NCBI GenBank assembly: GCA_009692465.1
Contig: SHZD01000032.1
Span: 1-40,371 of the forward strand
Source of the DNA: Myxococcales bacterium
GTDB lineage: Bacteria > Myxococcota_A > UBA9042
Length of the DNA: 40,371 nt
Reading direction: 5' to 3'
The notes below the pieces were generated by a model. The model saw only the letters and a list, made by a program, of their open reading frames with translations. It was not told the DNA's origin and made no database searches. A program made the translations under genes and the position numbers. Below are positions 1 to 10,500 of this stretch, piece by piece. Position 1 is the stretch's first letter, and the number at the start of each line of letters is the position of its first letter.

Positions 1-39
1 AAGCTGGTTGGGTCGCAAGCTGGTTGGGTCGCAAGCTGG
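1..39. repeat. 16-bp tandem repeat at left edge
   Basis: The unit AAGCTGGTTGGGTCGC occurs twice (1-16, 17-32), followed by the first seven bases of a third copy. The array probably starts outside the window. The unit resembles the minus-strand form of the conserved core of the structured elements described elsewhere (GTGGGTCGC followed by AAG or GAG), so it may be a plus-oriented, internally amplified copy of that element; this is inference. The rest of 40-357 shows no convincing gene, RNA or promoter. Confidence 0.7.
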
Positions 40-357
40 CGTAGTTGCAGCCGACTCACTGTTCCAATCCGGGTGAGAGCGCTCAACTTGGTCGGGCACA
101 GATTCTAAGGTGCGTGACCAGTAGGCGCAAATTCGTTCGTGATTCCGCTTCGACAGGCCGTCACTCGCATTGGTGGGTGGCGGTTTTGTCGTTTTTGTCG
201 AGTCGTTCACTGGAGTGTGCGCAGGGCTTGCTCTGATTCGCCGCGCATAAACGGGCCCAAGGTCGGGCAAATCTTGCGCAGGTGGCCGAGCGTGCTAGAG
301 TGCTTATATGCAGTCGCGCGCGACGGCGCTTTTGACTGCTGGACGGCCATCGCAAGC

Positions 358-1236
358 ATGTTTCGCAATCCTGCCTTCGCAATCTTGGCCGCCGTGGTCG
401 CAGTGCCTTGCGCAACGGTGCTGCTGTGCACGCCAGCGTGGTGCGCGGCCAAACCCGCGAAAGGCACCGAAAAGACGGCTGAAAAGGCTGCTGATAAAGG
501 AGCCGACAAGAGCCCCGACAAATCCAAGCCAGACGACAAGGCCAAATTAGAGGACAAAGCCAAGCCAGACGACAAGGGCAGCGCGGACGACAAAACGAAG
601 GACGACAAAACGAAGGGCGACAGCAAGAAACCGACGAGCAAGGAAGACGCCAAGAAAGGCGAGCCGACATCCAAGCCCGCCGTCAGGGACAGCAAGCCCG
701 AGGACATCGCAACGCCGGTCGGCGAAGATGCCAGTAAACTCGGGCCTTTTGCGCCGCCCGTTCGGCCATTCCCGTTTCCACTGCTGGGCGACGACAAAGC
801 ACGCGAGGTGTTCGTCGATCGGGCTGGTAGCCTGTACAAGGAACGGCCGTATAGCGGCAACGTCCCCGACTGGAATACCGCCGCGCCGGTGGGCGGCGGT
901 GGGCGTTGCAAGGTCGAAGCCCAAGGTCTGGTGTGGATTGGTTTTCAAAACAATGCCGACGGCTCGCGGGTGTATGTTCAACTGGAGAACGCGGCCTGCG
1001 GCTACGTGTATCGGCCCGACGACCTGCATATTGTCATTGACTTGCCACAAGTTACCATCGCCGGCACCAATTTACGCCGTGAGATTCTCACTGGAGCCTT
1101 CCCTACCGCCATCGAGATGATCAAAGCGGAGGACGTGCCCGGCAAGGGCGCGCGGGTGGTGATCGTGCTACGCGAGCGGCGGCCGTACCTGTCGGCACAT
1201 CTGGGCAAGTACTTGTTTGTGGATGTGACCCGCTAG
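358..1236 (+). CDS. exported AMIN-domain protein
   Basis: 292 residues from the ATG at 358. The reading frame is open back to 139, but only from 358 does the product begin with a usable signal sequence (MFRNPAF followed by a hydrophobic stretch ending near CTPAWCAA). Residues about 28-120 are a low-complexity Lys/Asp/Pro linker made of repeated DK-AKP-DDK units. The last 110 residues are a compact beta-rich domain (VWIGFQNNADGSRVYVQL, later LHIVIDLP and a closing LGKYLFVDV). This matches the AMIN fold, which binds peptidoglycan or localises envelope proteins such as AmiC and PilQ. The likely location is the periplasm. No amidase or secretin domain is attached, so it could be an envelope-targeting adaptor. 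The ribosome-binding site is weak and the start is uncertain. Confidence 0.72.
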   Translation: MFRNPAFAILAAVVAVPCATVLLCTPAWCAAKPAKGTEKTAEKAADKGADKSPDKSKPDDKAKLEDKAKPDDKGSADDKTKDDKTKGDSKKPTSKEDAKKGEPTSKPAVRDSKPEDIATPVGEDASKLGPFAPPVRPFPFPLLGDDKAREVFVDRAGSLYKERPYSGNVPDWNTAAPVGGGGRCKVEAQGLVWIGFQNNADGSRVYVQLENAACGYVYRPDDLHIVIDLPQVTIAGTNLRREILTGAFPTAIEMIKAEDVPGKGARVVIVLRERRPYLSAHLGKYLFVDVTR

Positions 1237-1298
1237 ATTGGGCCGCGGACCGCGGCCTTGTGGCCGTTGAGCCCCCATTTTTTGCCAAACAGGTGGCC

Positions 1299-2471
1299 AT
1301 GCCCCGCAAAAAAGCGGTTGTCGACGTGAACTCGTCGTCATCGCCCCCAACGACAGCACAACCGCCCTCTTTGACTGCCGAGGGCTCGGCGGAACCGCTG
1401 GCGAGTGCGCCTGCGGCCGAATCGATGTCCGAGCGGGCGATGCGCTATCGGCAGCGGCACCTCGCGGATACTGGGCCCGTGGCTCGGCGTGGACCGCCAC
1501 CGCCACCGATTGCGCCGCCTAGGCGCCGAGAAGAGGCCGCGGCAGACCCCATCGGCGTGCGGCGCGCCCTGAGTATGGCCGAATTGGCCGAACGGCAACG
1601 TGCAGCCCGTACCATCGCCCGCCAGCCCGAATCCGGCCCAGCGCCGCCCACGCGGCCCAGTTCGACGTCGATGCAGGACCGCGCACTGCGTTTTCGCAGC
1701 GTCGCGCCCGACGATGTTCCCCAGCGCCCACTGCCAACGGCGCACATCCGCCCCCAAATGCGCCCAACGGCCGCCGATGGTTTGGCCCGAGCTGCGACCG
1801 CGACCCACCACAACCGCCCCACTGCCGAGCCACCGTCACCGACCGCGCCGATCGCGGTCAGGGCAGCCGAGCCGCCGTCGAGTGGTGTCGCTTTGGTCCT
1901 GATTGCGCGCAACGACGCCGCAGTACTGCAGTCACGGTTGCAGGCGTGGCGCACGGCAGTTCCCAATGTGGACGTGCGGCTAGCGGTTCTCGACGTCGGC
2001 TCCACGGATGACAGCGTGGCCCAGGCCCAAGAAGATTCATCAGTTACGGTTGTTTGTTGCGCGGGTGGCCTAGCTGAGCCCTTGCTCGCACTGCGAACGC
2101 TGCTGCGCGCGACCACCGCCGATGTGGTGGTTGTGGTGCAGGCCCAGCTCGCTCCGTCGGAACGCGCCATTGCCATGGTCAAGGCGGCTCGTGCTGCCCA
2201 GCCAACCCAGTGGCAAGCTTGCGCTGAGGTTGCAGTCGCCATTATTCCGGCCAAAGCGCTGCGGCGGGCTGGGGTTGCCAGTGCAACCACACTGGAGCAA
2301 TGGGCGCGACTGGCGCAAGTGGATCCGCCGCCGCGCTTGCCCCAAGTTGCCGATTGGCGGGCTGGGCTAGTGGTGGCGCTGTTTGGCCGCGCGCCGCGCA
2401 AGCGAGATCGGGCGCTGCAGCTGATTCCGCCGCAGATTCGCTCTGTAATTCAAAAGGTGTTTGGTATTTAG
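1299..2471 (+). CDS. GT2-like (degenerate glycosyltransferase fold) protein
   Basis: 390 residues from ATG 1299; a GTG at 1260 is an alternative in-frame start. The first ~190 residues are Pro/Arg/Ala-rich and disordered, with three diverged copies of a short basic motif (SMSERAMRYRQRH, SMAELAERQRAAR, SMQDRALRFR). Residues ~200-320 resemble the nucleotide-sugar-binding half of a GT-A glycosyltransferase: a strand ending VLIARND, then VLDVGSTDDSV as the DDGSTD-type loop. The metal-binding DXD position reads VVVQAQ, and the acceptor half is short, so catalysis is doubtful. It follows the AMIN-domain gene by 62 bp and is probably cotranscribed. Function unknown; a noncatalytic binding or scaffold role is possible. 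Confidence 0.6.
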   Translation: MPRKKAVVDVNSSSSPPTTAQPPSLTAEGSAEPLASAPAAESMSERAMRYRQRHLADTGPVARRGPPPPPIAPPRRREEAAADPIGVRRALSMAELAERQRAARTIARQPESGPAPPTRPSSTSMQDRALRFRSVAPDDVPQRPLPTAHIRPQMRPTAADGLARAATATHHNRPTAEPPSPTAPIAVRAAEPPSSGVALVLIARNDAAVLQSRLQAWRTAVPNVDVRLAVLDVGSTDDSVAQAQEDSSVTVVCCAGGLAEPLLALRTLLRATTADVVVVVQAQLAPSERAIAMVKAARAAQPTQWQACAEVAVAIIPAKALRRAGVASATTLEQWARLAQVDPPPRLPQVADWRAGLVVALFGRAPRKRDRALQLIPPQIRSVIQKVFGI

Positions 2472-2571
2472 GCCGCCCAAAACCACGACGACCAGTGGCT
2501 GCGTTGGTGCAGAGCCAGTCCGCAAGGACACCAGTATTCGCGATTATTTTTAGTCAGTTAGGCTGGACCGC

Positions 2572-3945
2572 TCAGTCCATCGAAGCGGCGCCGGCCTTGC
2601 GCTGAACGGGCTCGGTGGCCTTGGCGCGATTGACTTTGGCGGGGGCGACGCGCTCCGCTTCGGCGGCAGTCGTCTGCGCTTTGGCCCATTGCGCGGTCTT
2701 GCCATCGCCGGCTTTGAGCGCCGCTGCTTGCAAAGCCTTGAGCAACGCCAGCTTTTTGTTGATTTCGCTGGTCTTTTCCACTTCACCACGCAATCGTGCT
2801 ACTAGCGCGGCTGCGGAGTCTGCGCCTACAGCCTGCTGTTGCTTGCCGCGATCGTCATTCTCCGCAGCCGGTTCGTCCTTGGTGGCCACCGAGCGTTGAG
2901 CGACTGGCGCCGCCGAGGGCGCGGCCCGGTTGTCCGCCAGATTGGCAGCTGCTTGGTAGGCAGGGCGTTGGCTTTCCTCCGCTTTGCGCAATGGAGCATA
3001 GTCGACCGGCTTGGCCCCGGCATTTTCGACAGGCTTGGCCCCTGCATTTTCGGCAGGCTTGGTCGCTGCATTTTCGGCCAAATCCTCGTCTTTTGCCGCC
3101 TTCTTGTTGGCAACCATGCCTATCGCCGTGCCAGCGGGCACCGCTAGTTTGTCGTTGCGGGCGGAACCGGCATTGTCCCCCGCTTTGTCCGCGATCGCGG
3201 CGTTGGCCATTTTATCCACTCCCGCCACTTGTGCTGGCTTGGGAGGCGGTAGCGCAAGTAGCTGCTCTCGACCTGCCGCTTTTTGATATTGCCCTTTATT
3301 ATCAACAAAATCAGCCGACTCCCGCTCGCCGCCAACTGGGCCAAGCGACGCTGGTTTCGCTTCAATCGGGGCATTTTGCAGCGGCGGATCGTCGTTTACC
3401 GCAAGAGCCGCGGCAAGTGGGTCTTGCGCTGGTGCGGTTGGCGCACCCAAGTCCTCCACGGCGGCAGGTGCTGTTGCGGCCACTTGGGCGGTGGGTGCGG
3501 GACTAGCGACTGCAGCCGCAGCCGGTTCAGGCTCTGCCGTCAACACTGGCAGCGGCCGGTCGTTGAGCGCTACGGCACCCATGTCGCTCACCGGCGCCAT
3601 CGTCTTGTCGTTGCGAGCGCTCACTGCGATCAGCAGCGCCGCCGCCGAAGCGGCCACCAAGATCGGCCCCGGTCGAAACAAGTACTCCGCCAGCCGCGCA
3701 AAAATGGACTGCGGTGCACTGTTTTCGACCGCGCTTTGGGCAGCAGCCGTCAGCACCACTGACCGCACCGCTGGCGAGACTTCGGGCAACGGCAACGCCG
3801 CGATGCGGGCATGTACGCGCACCATTTGCTCGATCTCGTCGCGCCACGGCGCCGGCACTTCGGTCGCCACGCCTCCGGCTAGCCGACGCTCGTAAGCATC
3901 GACAAAAGCCGCGTCATCATTGATTTTTCCGTTGTCGTTGACCAT
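2572..3945 (-). CDS. probable membrane anti-sigma factor
   Basis: 457 residues, start ATG at 3945 preceded by a strong GGGAGGAGG ribosome-binding site. Residues 1-60 are a cytoplasmic helical segment (DDAAFVDAYERRLAGG, WRDEIEQMVRVHARIAAL) like a short anti-sigma domain; no HxxxCxxC zinc motif is visible. One transmembrane helix lies near residues 93-110 (ILVAASAAALLIAVSA). The remainder is a ~340-residue Ala/Pro/Lys/Asp-rich periplasmic region with near-repeats (NAGAKPVENAGAKPVD). It sits 61 bp downstream of the ECF sigma gene on the same strand, the usual partner position. Assignment as its anti-sigma factor rests on topology and context, not on a recognised domain. Confidence 0.65.
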   Translation of the reverse strand: MVNDNGKINDDAAFVDAYERRLAGGVATEVPAPWRDEIEQMVRVHARIAALPLPEVSPAVRSVVLTAAAQSAVENSAPQSIFARLAEYLFRPGPILVAASAAALLIAVSARNDKTMAPVSDMGAVALNDRPLPVLTAEPEPAAAAVASPAPTAQVAATAPAAVEDLGAPTAPAQDPLAAALAVNDDPPLQNAPIEAKPASLGPVGGERESADFVDNKGQYQKAAGREQLLALPPPKPAQVAGVDKMANAAIADKAGDNAGSARNDKLAVPAGTAIGMVANKKAAKDEDLAENAATKPAENAGAKPVENAGAKPVDYAPLRKAEESQRPAYQAAANLADNRAAPSAAPVAQRSVATKDEPAAENDDRGKQQQAVGADSAAALVARLRGEVEKTSEINKKLALLKALQAAALKAGDGKTAQWAKAQTTAAEAERVAPAKVNRAKATEPVQRKAGAASMD

Positions 3946-4006
3946 GGCCTCCTCCCTTGGACGCCCGCAAACGGCGGGTCATCTCGACCGGGAGCCGTTG
4001 CACTGA

Positions 4007-4624
4007 TTATGCAAAATCCGCCAGCGCATCGCGCAACACCTTGAGGGCATAACGCATCCGGCTTTTGACGGTGTTTTCGTTCGTTTGGGTCGCTTCGGCG
4101 ATCTCGGCAAAGCTCAAGCCGCTAATTTCACGCATCGTAAATACTTCGCGTTGCTCGGCGGGCAGTTGCTCCAAGGCAATGGTATAGGCCTTGCTAAACT
4201 GCAGATCGGCGGTATTGCGGCTGGCATCCAGACCGACCGCATCCGAAGCAAAACGCTCGCCCAGCGTCGGTCCATCGTCATCGCCCATCGGCGCATCCAG
4301 CGAGGGTCCGTTGCGAAAACGGTCGCGCCGCGAGGCGTCGATGCATAAGTTGCGGCCGATCGTGAACAACCAAGTCCGAAACTTGCTTTGTCCTTTAAAA
4401 CCCTGAGCATTGCGCACCACCCGTAAGAAAGCATCTTGGACCACATCATCGGGGCGAGCCGCGCCCTGTTGGATAGCAAACGCTTTGAGCGAACGACAAT
4501 GGCGATCGTACAAGATGCCAAGCGCTCGACTCTCGCCGCGGGCGAAGCGCTCCATCAGCGCCTCGTCGTCCATGGCTTCTAAGGCCATGACGGCTAATAT
4601 CGTTGCCATCAACAGGAGCCACAT
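4007..4624 (-). CDS. ECF RNA polymerase sigma factor
   Basis: Sigma-70 family, extracytoplasmic-function type. Region 2 reads GILYDRHCRSLKAFAIQQ and DDVVQDAFLRVVRN, then KFRTWLFTIGRNLCIDASRR. Region 4 reads LPAEQREVFTMREISGLSFAEIAEATQ, then NTVKSRMRYALKVLRDAL, a complete helix-turn-helix. There is no region 3. The ATG at 4624 has an excellent ribosome-binding site (AAGGAAGG, 6-nt spacing). It adds a hydrophobic N-terminus (MWLLLMATILAVMALEAM) that is unusual for a sigma factor. Family-typical sequence begins at the ATG at 4573 (MDDEALMERF), whose own ribosome-binding site is weak. It lies upstream of the putative anti-sigma gene. Confidence 0.93.
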   Translation of the reverse strand: MWLLLMATILAVMALEAMDDEALMERFARGESRALGILYDRHCRSLKAFAIQQGAARPDDVVQDAFLRVVRNAQGFKGQSKFRTWLFTIGRNLCIDASRRDRFRNGPSLDAPMGDDDGPTLGERFASDAVGLDASRNTADLQFSKAYTIALEQLPAEQREVFTMREISGLSFAEIAEATQTNENTVKSRMRYALKVLRDALADFA

Positions 4625-4788
4625 CGGCGTCCTTCCTTTGTGTGACGCGCCGGTTGCGCAATCGATCTTGAGCAGGCTGGCTGGGAGCCCCTACTGATGG
4701 CCCTGCAGGCCGTTGCTATCCTTGTTGGCGGTAGTTTCGACAGGCACTGCGCGCGTCGACGCCGCCGCTGAGGTTAGCACGGGGCAGT

Positions 4789-4953
4789 GATTTCGTTCAA
4801 ATTGGCCGTCTTGCGCCAGCCGATTTCGCTCAAATTGGCGGTCTTGCGCCAGCCGATTTCGCTCAAATTGGCCGTCTTGTGCCAGCCGATTTCGCTCAAA
4901 TTGGCCGTCTTGCGCCAGCCGATTTCGCTCAAATTGGCCGTCTTGCGCCAGCC
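4789..4953. repeat. 33-bp tandem repeat, five copies
   Basis: Five head-to-tail units of exactly 33 bp start at 4789, 4822, 4855, 4888 and 4921. Each begins GATTTCGCTC and ends GCGCCAGCC, and copies differ at only one or two bases. The array is in the 340-bp gap between the sigma gene and the rlmD stop codon. One frame on each strand stays open through it because 33 is a multiple of 3, but neither frame continues rlmD nor has a credible start, so I treat it as noncoding. The remainder of 4625-4964 shows nothing recognisable. Confidence 0.95.
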
Positions 4954-4964
4954 GATTCTTCAGA

Positions 4965-6275
4965 CTATTGACAGAATAGTGTAACAGTTTCAGTGTGAAC
5001 GGTCCACGGAAACGCATCGACGACCGCGGCAGCCACTGGGCGGTAACCGGCGTTGACCAAAGTTGCGCAGTCGCGGCCCAGCGTGTCCAACGCACACGAC
5101 ACGTAGACAACAGACTGGGGTCGCCACTTGGTGGCAGCCGCTGTCACTTCGGGTGCGCCCAGCCGGCCCGGATCAAGCAACCACAACTGCCGACCGTGTG
5201 GCGGTGTCAGCGCGGCGGCAACTTGCGATTGCACCACATGCAACCGCTGACCCCAGCCAGCCGCGGCGGCGGACTGCGCAAGTCGAGTGCAGGCGTGCGC
5301 ATCGCGCTCCAAGGCGCGGACATGGCCGTACCGGTGCAAAAGCAGGTCGGTGAAATTTCCAGCTCCTGCGAAGAATTCTTGAGCACTTTCATGGGGACCA
5401 GCCATGTCGAGCACTTGGGCGATGGTCGCTCGCAATGCCCGATTCGCGGTGGCACTGGCCTGACAAAACCCGTCGGCGGCGGTGCGCACCGTCCATGGGG
5501 CCTCGATTTCGGGCAGCGCGACGTCCATCAGGCCCCAGTGATCGCGGTGGTGCCCGATCGAGTAGCGCAGCCCAACTACGCCCAATTGTTGGGCTAGTTC
5601 AGCCGCGGCGGGGGGCGGGGCATTCGTTTTCGCGCTGAGAAGTGCGGTTATGCCCTCCTTACCAACGACCGCTGCGATTTCGCCAACTTGCAGCCAGGGC
5701 CCCAGCACTTGTGCACAGCGGCGGCGCAGTGCTTCCAGCTCGGGCTCCAGCGCCAGGCAATGCGGCGTGGCCGCAATCGAATCACTTTTGCTTGCCAAAA
5801 AGCCAACTTGCAGGCCGTCCACCGCTCGGCGCAAGTGCATGCGCGTCCGGCGGCGATGACCGTGCGGATCAATGGCGGTGGCTTGAACCTGCACCGCAGT
5901 GCCAACAATGCGCTGCAGCTGGGCGCGCTTGTGCTCCAGTTGTCCAGCAAGCGACAGGTGCTGCAGGTTACAACCGCCGCACACCCCAAAAGCGGCACAC
6001 TCTGGCTGTGATCGCTGAGGCGACGGTGTCAACAAGCGCTGCACATGACCGCGCGCCACGCCTTTGCGCAGGCCGACCACAGTCACCAGCGCCTCGTCGC
6101 CAGGCAGCAGGCCGGCGACAAACACGACTTGACCGCTAGCGAGTCGACCGACGCCGTCGCCCAAACCGCCTAGCGCGGTAATCGCCAGCGACACCGGGCC
6201 TTGCTCATTAATCTGCTGAAAAAGTGGAGTCACAGTCCTCGATCGGGTAGCAGCTTGGTGGCCAGCGTTGCCCAA
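4965..6275 (-). CDS. rlmD: 23S rRNA (uracil-5-)-methyltransferase, RlmD/TrmA family
   Basis: SAM-dependent RNA m5U methyltransferase. An N-terminal TRAM-like domain (ALGGLGDGVGRL, VVFVAGLLPGDEALV) precedes Cys residues of an iron-sulfur site (CAAFGVCGGCNLQHL). The C-terminal Rossmann domain has EFFAGAGNFT for SAM, LDPGRLGA replacing the usual LDPPR, and VYVSC with the catalytic Cys. It ends with the diagnostic DAFPWTVHTETV. The central catalytic half is compact. No ATG opens the frame: 6275 is TTG, and GTG at 6233 (VTPLFQQ, with GAGG just upstream) is an equally possible start. The PR to GR change in the catalytic loop is noteworthy. TrmA and RlmC are alternatives, but TRAM plus the Cys cluster favours RlmD. 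Confidence 0.85.
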   Translation of the reverse strand: MGNAGHQAATRSRTVTPLFQQINEQGPVSLAITALGGLGDGVGRLASGQVVFVAGLLPGDEALVTVVGLRKGVARGHVQRLLTPSPQRSQPECAAFGVCGGCNLQHLSLAGQLEHKRAQLQRIVGTAVQVQATAIDPHGHRRRTRMHLRRAVDGLQVGFLASKSDSIAATPHCLALEPELEALRRRCAQVLGPWLQVGEIAAVVGKEGITALLSAKTNAPPPAAAELAQQLGVVGLRYSIGHHRDHWGLMDVALPEIEAPWTVRTAADGFCQASATANRALRATIAQVLDMAGPHESAQEFFAGAGNFTDLLLHRYGHVRALERDAHACTRLAQSAAAAGWGQRLHVVQSQVAAALTPPHGRQLWLLDPGRLGAPEVTAAATKWRPQSVVYVSCALDTLGRDCATLVNAGYRPVAAAVVDAFPWTVHTETVTLFCQ

Positions 6276-6282
6276 GGTTCGC

Positions 6283-6312
6283 TTGACGTTTGACCGGCGC
6301 AGTCACTAGCCT
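6283..6312 (+). promoter_or_regulatory. candidate sigma-70-type promoter
   Basis: TTGACG (6283-6288), an 18-bp spacer and TAGCCT (6307-6312) lie about 60 bp upstream of the lipoprotein start at 6373, in the 97-bp divergent gap after rlmD. The -35 is close to consensus and the -10 is weak. Prediction from sequence only. Confidence 0.35.
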
Positions 6313-6372
6313 AGCGCACGCGGCATCGTCGCCCACTAGCGAGCGAATTGCCACCGCCAGCCGAGAGGGTTC

Positions 6373-7494
<1,122 letters not shown>

Positions 7495-7521
7495 CGCTTT
7501 TCGATTGAGCCGATTGCCCGC

Positions 7522-10500
7522 ATGGCCCTGCCCCCGTCTACCCACATTGCCCGCCCGTTTGACCTGCAAGGTCTGATCCTTTCGCTTGAGCACAACAATC
7601 CGCAGACCGTTCTGGCTGCTGCCGAAGGTGCGGTGCTGCCGTTTGTGCTGGCGGCGTTGCGGCAACGGCTCAAGCGCCCGCTGATTGTGGTGGCGGCGGA
7701 CAGCAAGCGCGCTCGGCAACTGCGTGAAGGACTTGCTACTTTTGAAGCCGAGCTGTGGCCCGGTCTGCCGCCGGTGCTGGCCTACGAAGACAACGACGTT
7801 TCGCCGTATCAGGCTCTGGCGCCGCTGCGTGCGGTGGTGCAACGGCGGTTGGCCGCTGGCTATCGCCTCAACCTCGGGCTGGGTATCGCCGCCGTGGTGG
7901 TGACCGCTGAAGGCCTGTTGCGGCCGACCCTTTCGGCCCAAGTGCTCGACCGAACCACCGTGTTGGCCTCGGTCGGCAGCAATTTCGACCGCCTTGAAGC
8001 CATTGAAATGTTGCAAGCGGGCGGCTACGAGCGGGTGCCGGTGGTCGAAGATGCCGGCACGTTTGCCTTGCGCGGCGGCGGATTGGACGTGTGGAGCGCG
8101 CTGTACGAACGGCCAGTTCGGGTCGAGATGGACGGCGATGATGTCGCCGACCTGCGCTTTTTTGATGCCGAATCGCAAGAAACCTTACCTGAATCCGGGC
8201 TGTTTGACTTGTTGGTGCCGCCAGCCCGCGAGCTGGTCATCGACGCGCCGCGCTTGCCGGCCATGGAGGCGGCGCTGACCGATCTGGCCAACCATCTGGA
8301 CGTCGGCAATGTGGAACTGCGCTCGGTTCTAGAGGAGTTGCGCGCGGGCCACATCATTCCGGGTATGGAATGTCTGGTGCCGGCGATTGCGCCGGAACGG
8401 CAAACGCTGCTGCAGCTGGCGGTGGGCTCAGGGGCGCTGCGCCCGGTGGTGGTGGTCGACAACCCCGATGCGGTGGCACAGGCCCTGCAGACGGCGTGGA
8501 GCCGCCATCGCGACCACTACCTGAGTGCTCAGCAGGCCAAGCAACTGTGCTTTGCCCCTGAGGCGATTTGGGCCACTGTCGCGCAGGTCCAGCAGCAACT
8601 GGCTGTGCAGACGCAGTTGTGGGTGCGGCCGTTTTCGATTCTGGAAGAAAGTGTGCGGTTGCCGACGTTTTTTCTCGAAGTTGGCAATAACCAACTCGTT
8701 TCTCAGCAATTGCGCGAGGCGCGCGGCAAAGACGAGGGCTTGCGACCGCTGGTGCAGCACATCCATACCGCGCGACTGCTCAAGCAACTGGTGGTGGTGG
8801 CAGCGCATTCCGAAGGCGGCCGTCAGCGTTTGCAGGCGATTTTGCGCCACTACGGCGTCGCCACCGAGTTGCACGAGGGCCCGCTGCGCCCTAGTGATAT
8901 CGAAGATTTGCGCATTCGCCGCGACTTGGACGCGCTGCTGGTGCTGGGAGGCTCTGGCGAAGGGTACGTGTTGCAGGCCCTGCATCTCGTGGTGTTCGAC
9001 GAAGCGGAGATTTTTGGCCAAAAATCAGCCAAGCCCGATGCGGCCAAACGCAAGACTAAGGCCTCGCACGCCCTGCGCGACATGGCCGAGCTGGCCGAGG
9101 GCGATTACGTCGTCCACACCGATCACGGCATCGGCCGCTATGTCGGTCTGCTGCGCATGGAAGCCGGTGGCTGTGAACAGGATTTCTTGCTGCTGTTGTA
9201 CAAGGACGATCAGCGCTTGTATGTGCCGGTCGCCAACTTGGAGCGGGTGCAAAAATACACCTCGGCCAGCGAAGAAAGTGGCGAGCGCGCACCGCAGCTC
9301 GATCGGCTGGGCCACGATCGCTGGCTCAAGAGCAAACGCAAGGCCAAAAAGGCCGTCGCCGAGATCGCGCAGCACTTGGTCAAGTTGTACGCCGAGCGCC
9401 AGAGTCGGCCTGGGCATGCGTTTTCGCCGCCCGACGAGGTATTTCGGCAGTGGGAAGCGCAGTTTGTATGGGAAGAGACCGTCGATCAGCAGCGCGCCAT
9501 CGATGACACCATCTTGGACCTGCAACTGGATCGCCCCATGGATCGCTTGGTGTGCGGAGATGTGGGCTATGGCAAGACCGAAGTGGCGATGCGCGCCGCG
9601 GTCAAAGTCGCGCTCGACGGCAAGCAGGTCGCGGTGTTGGTGCCGACCACGGTCTTGGCGGAACAGCATCGCCTGACCTTCGCCGAGCGCTGCAAGTCGC
9701 TGCCGATTAAGATCGAGTCGCTGTCGCGGTTTCGCAGTGCGGCCGAGCAAAAAGAGGTGCTGGAGCGCTGCGCCAAGGGCCTGACCGATATTGTGGTTGG
9801 CACTCATCGCCTGTTGTCCAAGGATGTGGTGTTTCGCGATCTGGGCCTGCTGGTGATCGACGAGGAACATCGCTTTGGGGTCAGCCACAAAGAGACGATC
9901 AAGAAGTTGAAATCCAACGTCGATTGCCTGACGTTGTCGGCTACCCCGATTCCGCGCACGCTGCAAATGGCGACGCTGGGCCTGCGCGACCTGTCGTTAA
10001 TCGCGACTCCGCCGGAAAACCGGAAAAGTGTCCGCACTCTAGTCTGTCGCGGCGATGACGCGGTGGTCAGCGAGGCGCTGCAGCGCGAATTGGCTCGCGG
10101 CGGTCAGGTTTTTTATATCTGCAATCGAATCACGCGATTGCAAGGGATCGCCGACCAGTTGCGCGCGCTGGATCCGACGGTGCGGCCAGCGATCGCTCAC
10201 GGTCAACTCGATGAAACGGCGCTCGAAGATGCGATGCTGGCGTTCATGCGCCGCGACGCCAACGTGCTGGTGACGACCACGATTGTTGAATCGGGGTTGG
10301 ATATTCCCAACGCCAATACCATGTTCATTGAGCGGGCGGATACCTTTGGTTTGGCGCAGTTATACCAGTTGCGCGGCCGCGTGGGACGGAGCAATGTGCG
10401 GGCTTACTGCTACCTGATGGTGCCTGAACGTGAGCGCATGACCAAAGACGGCATGGCGCGGGTCGCGGTGCTGGAGCGCTTTAGTGAGTTGGGCGCTGGT

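Noticed and set aside
4691-5110. 139-codon minus-strand frame through the 33-bp array
   Set aside because: It is open only because the unit is a multiple of 3, overlaps the end of rlmD out of frame and lacks a credible start.
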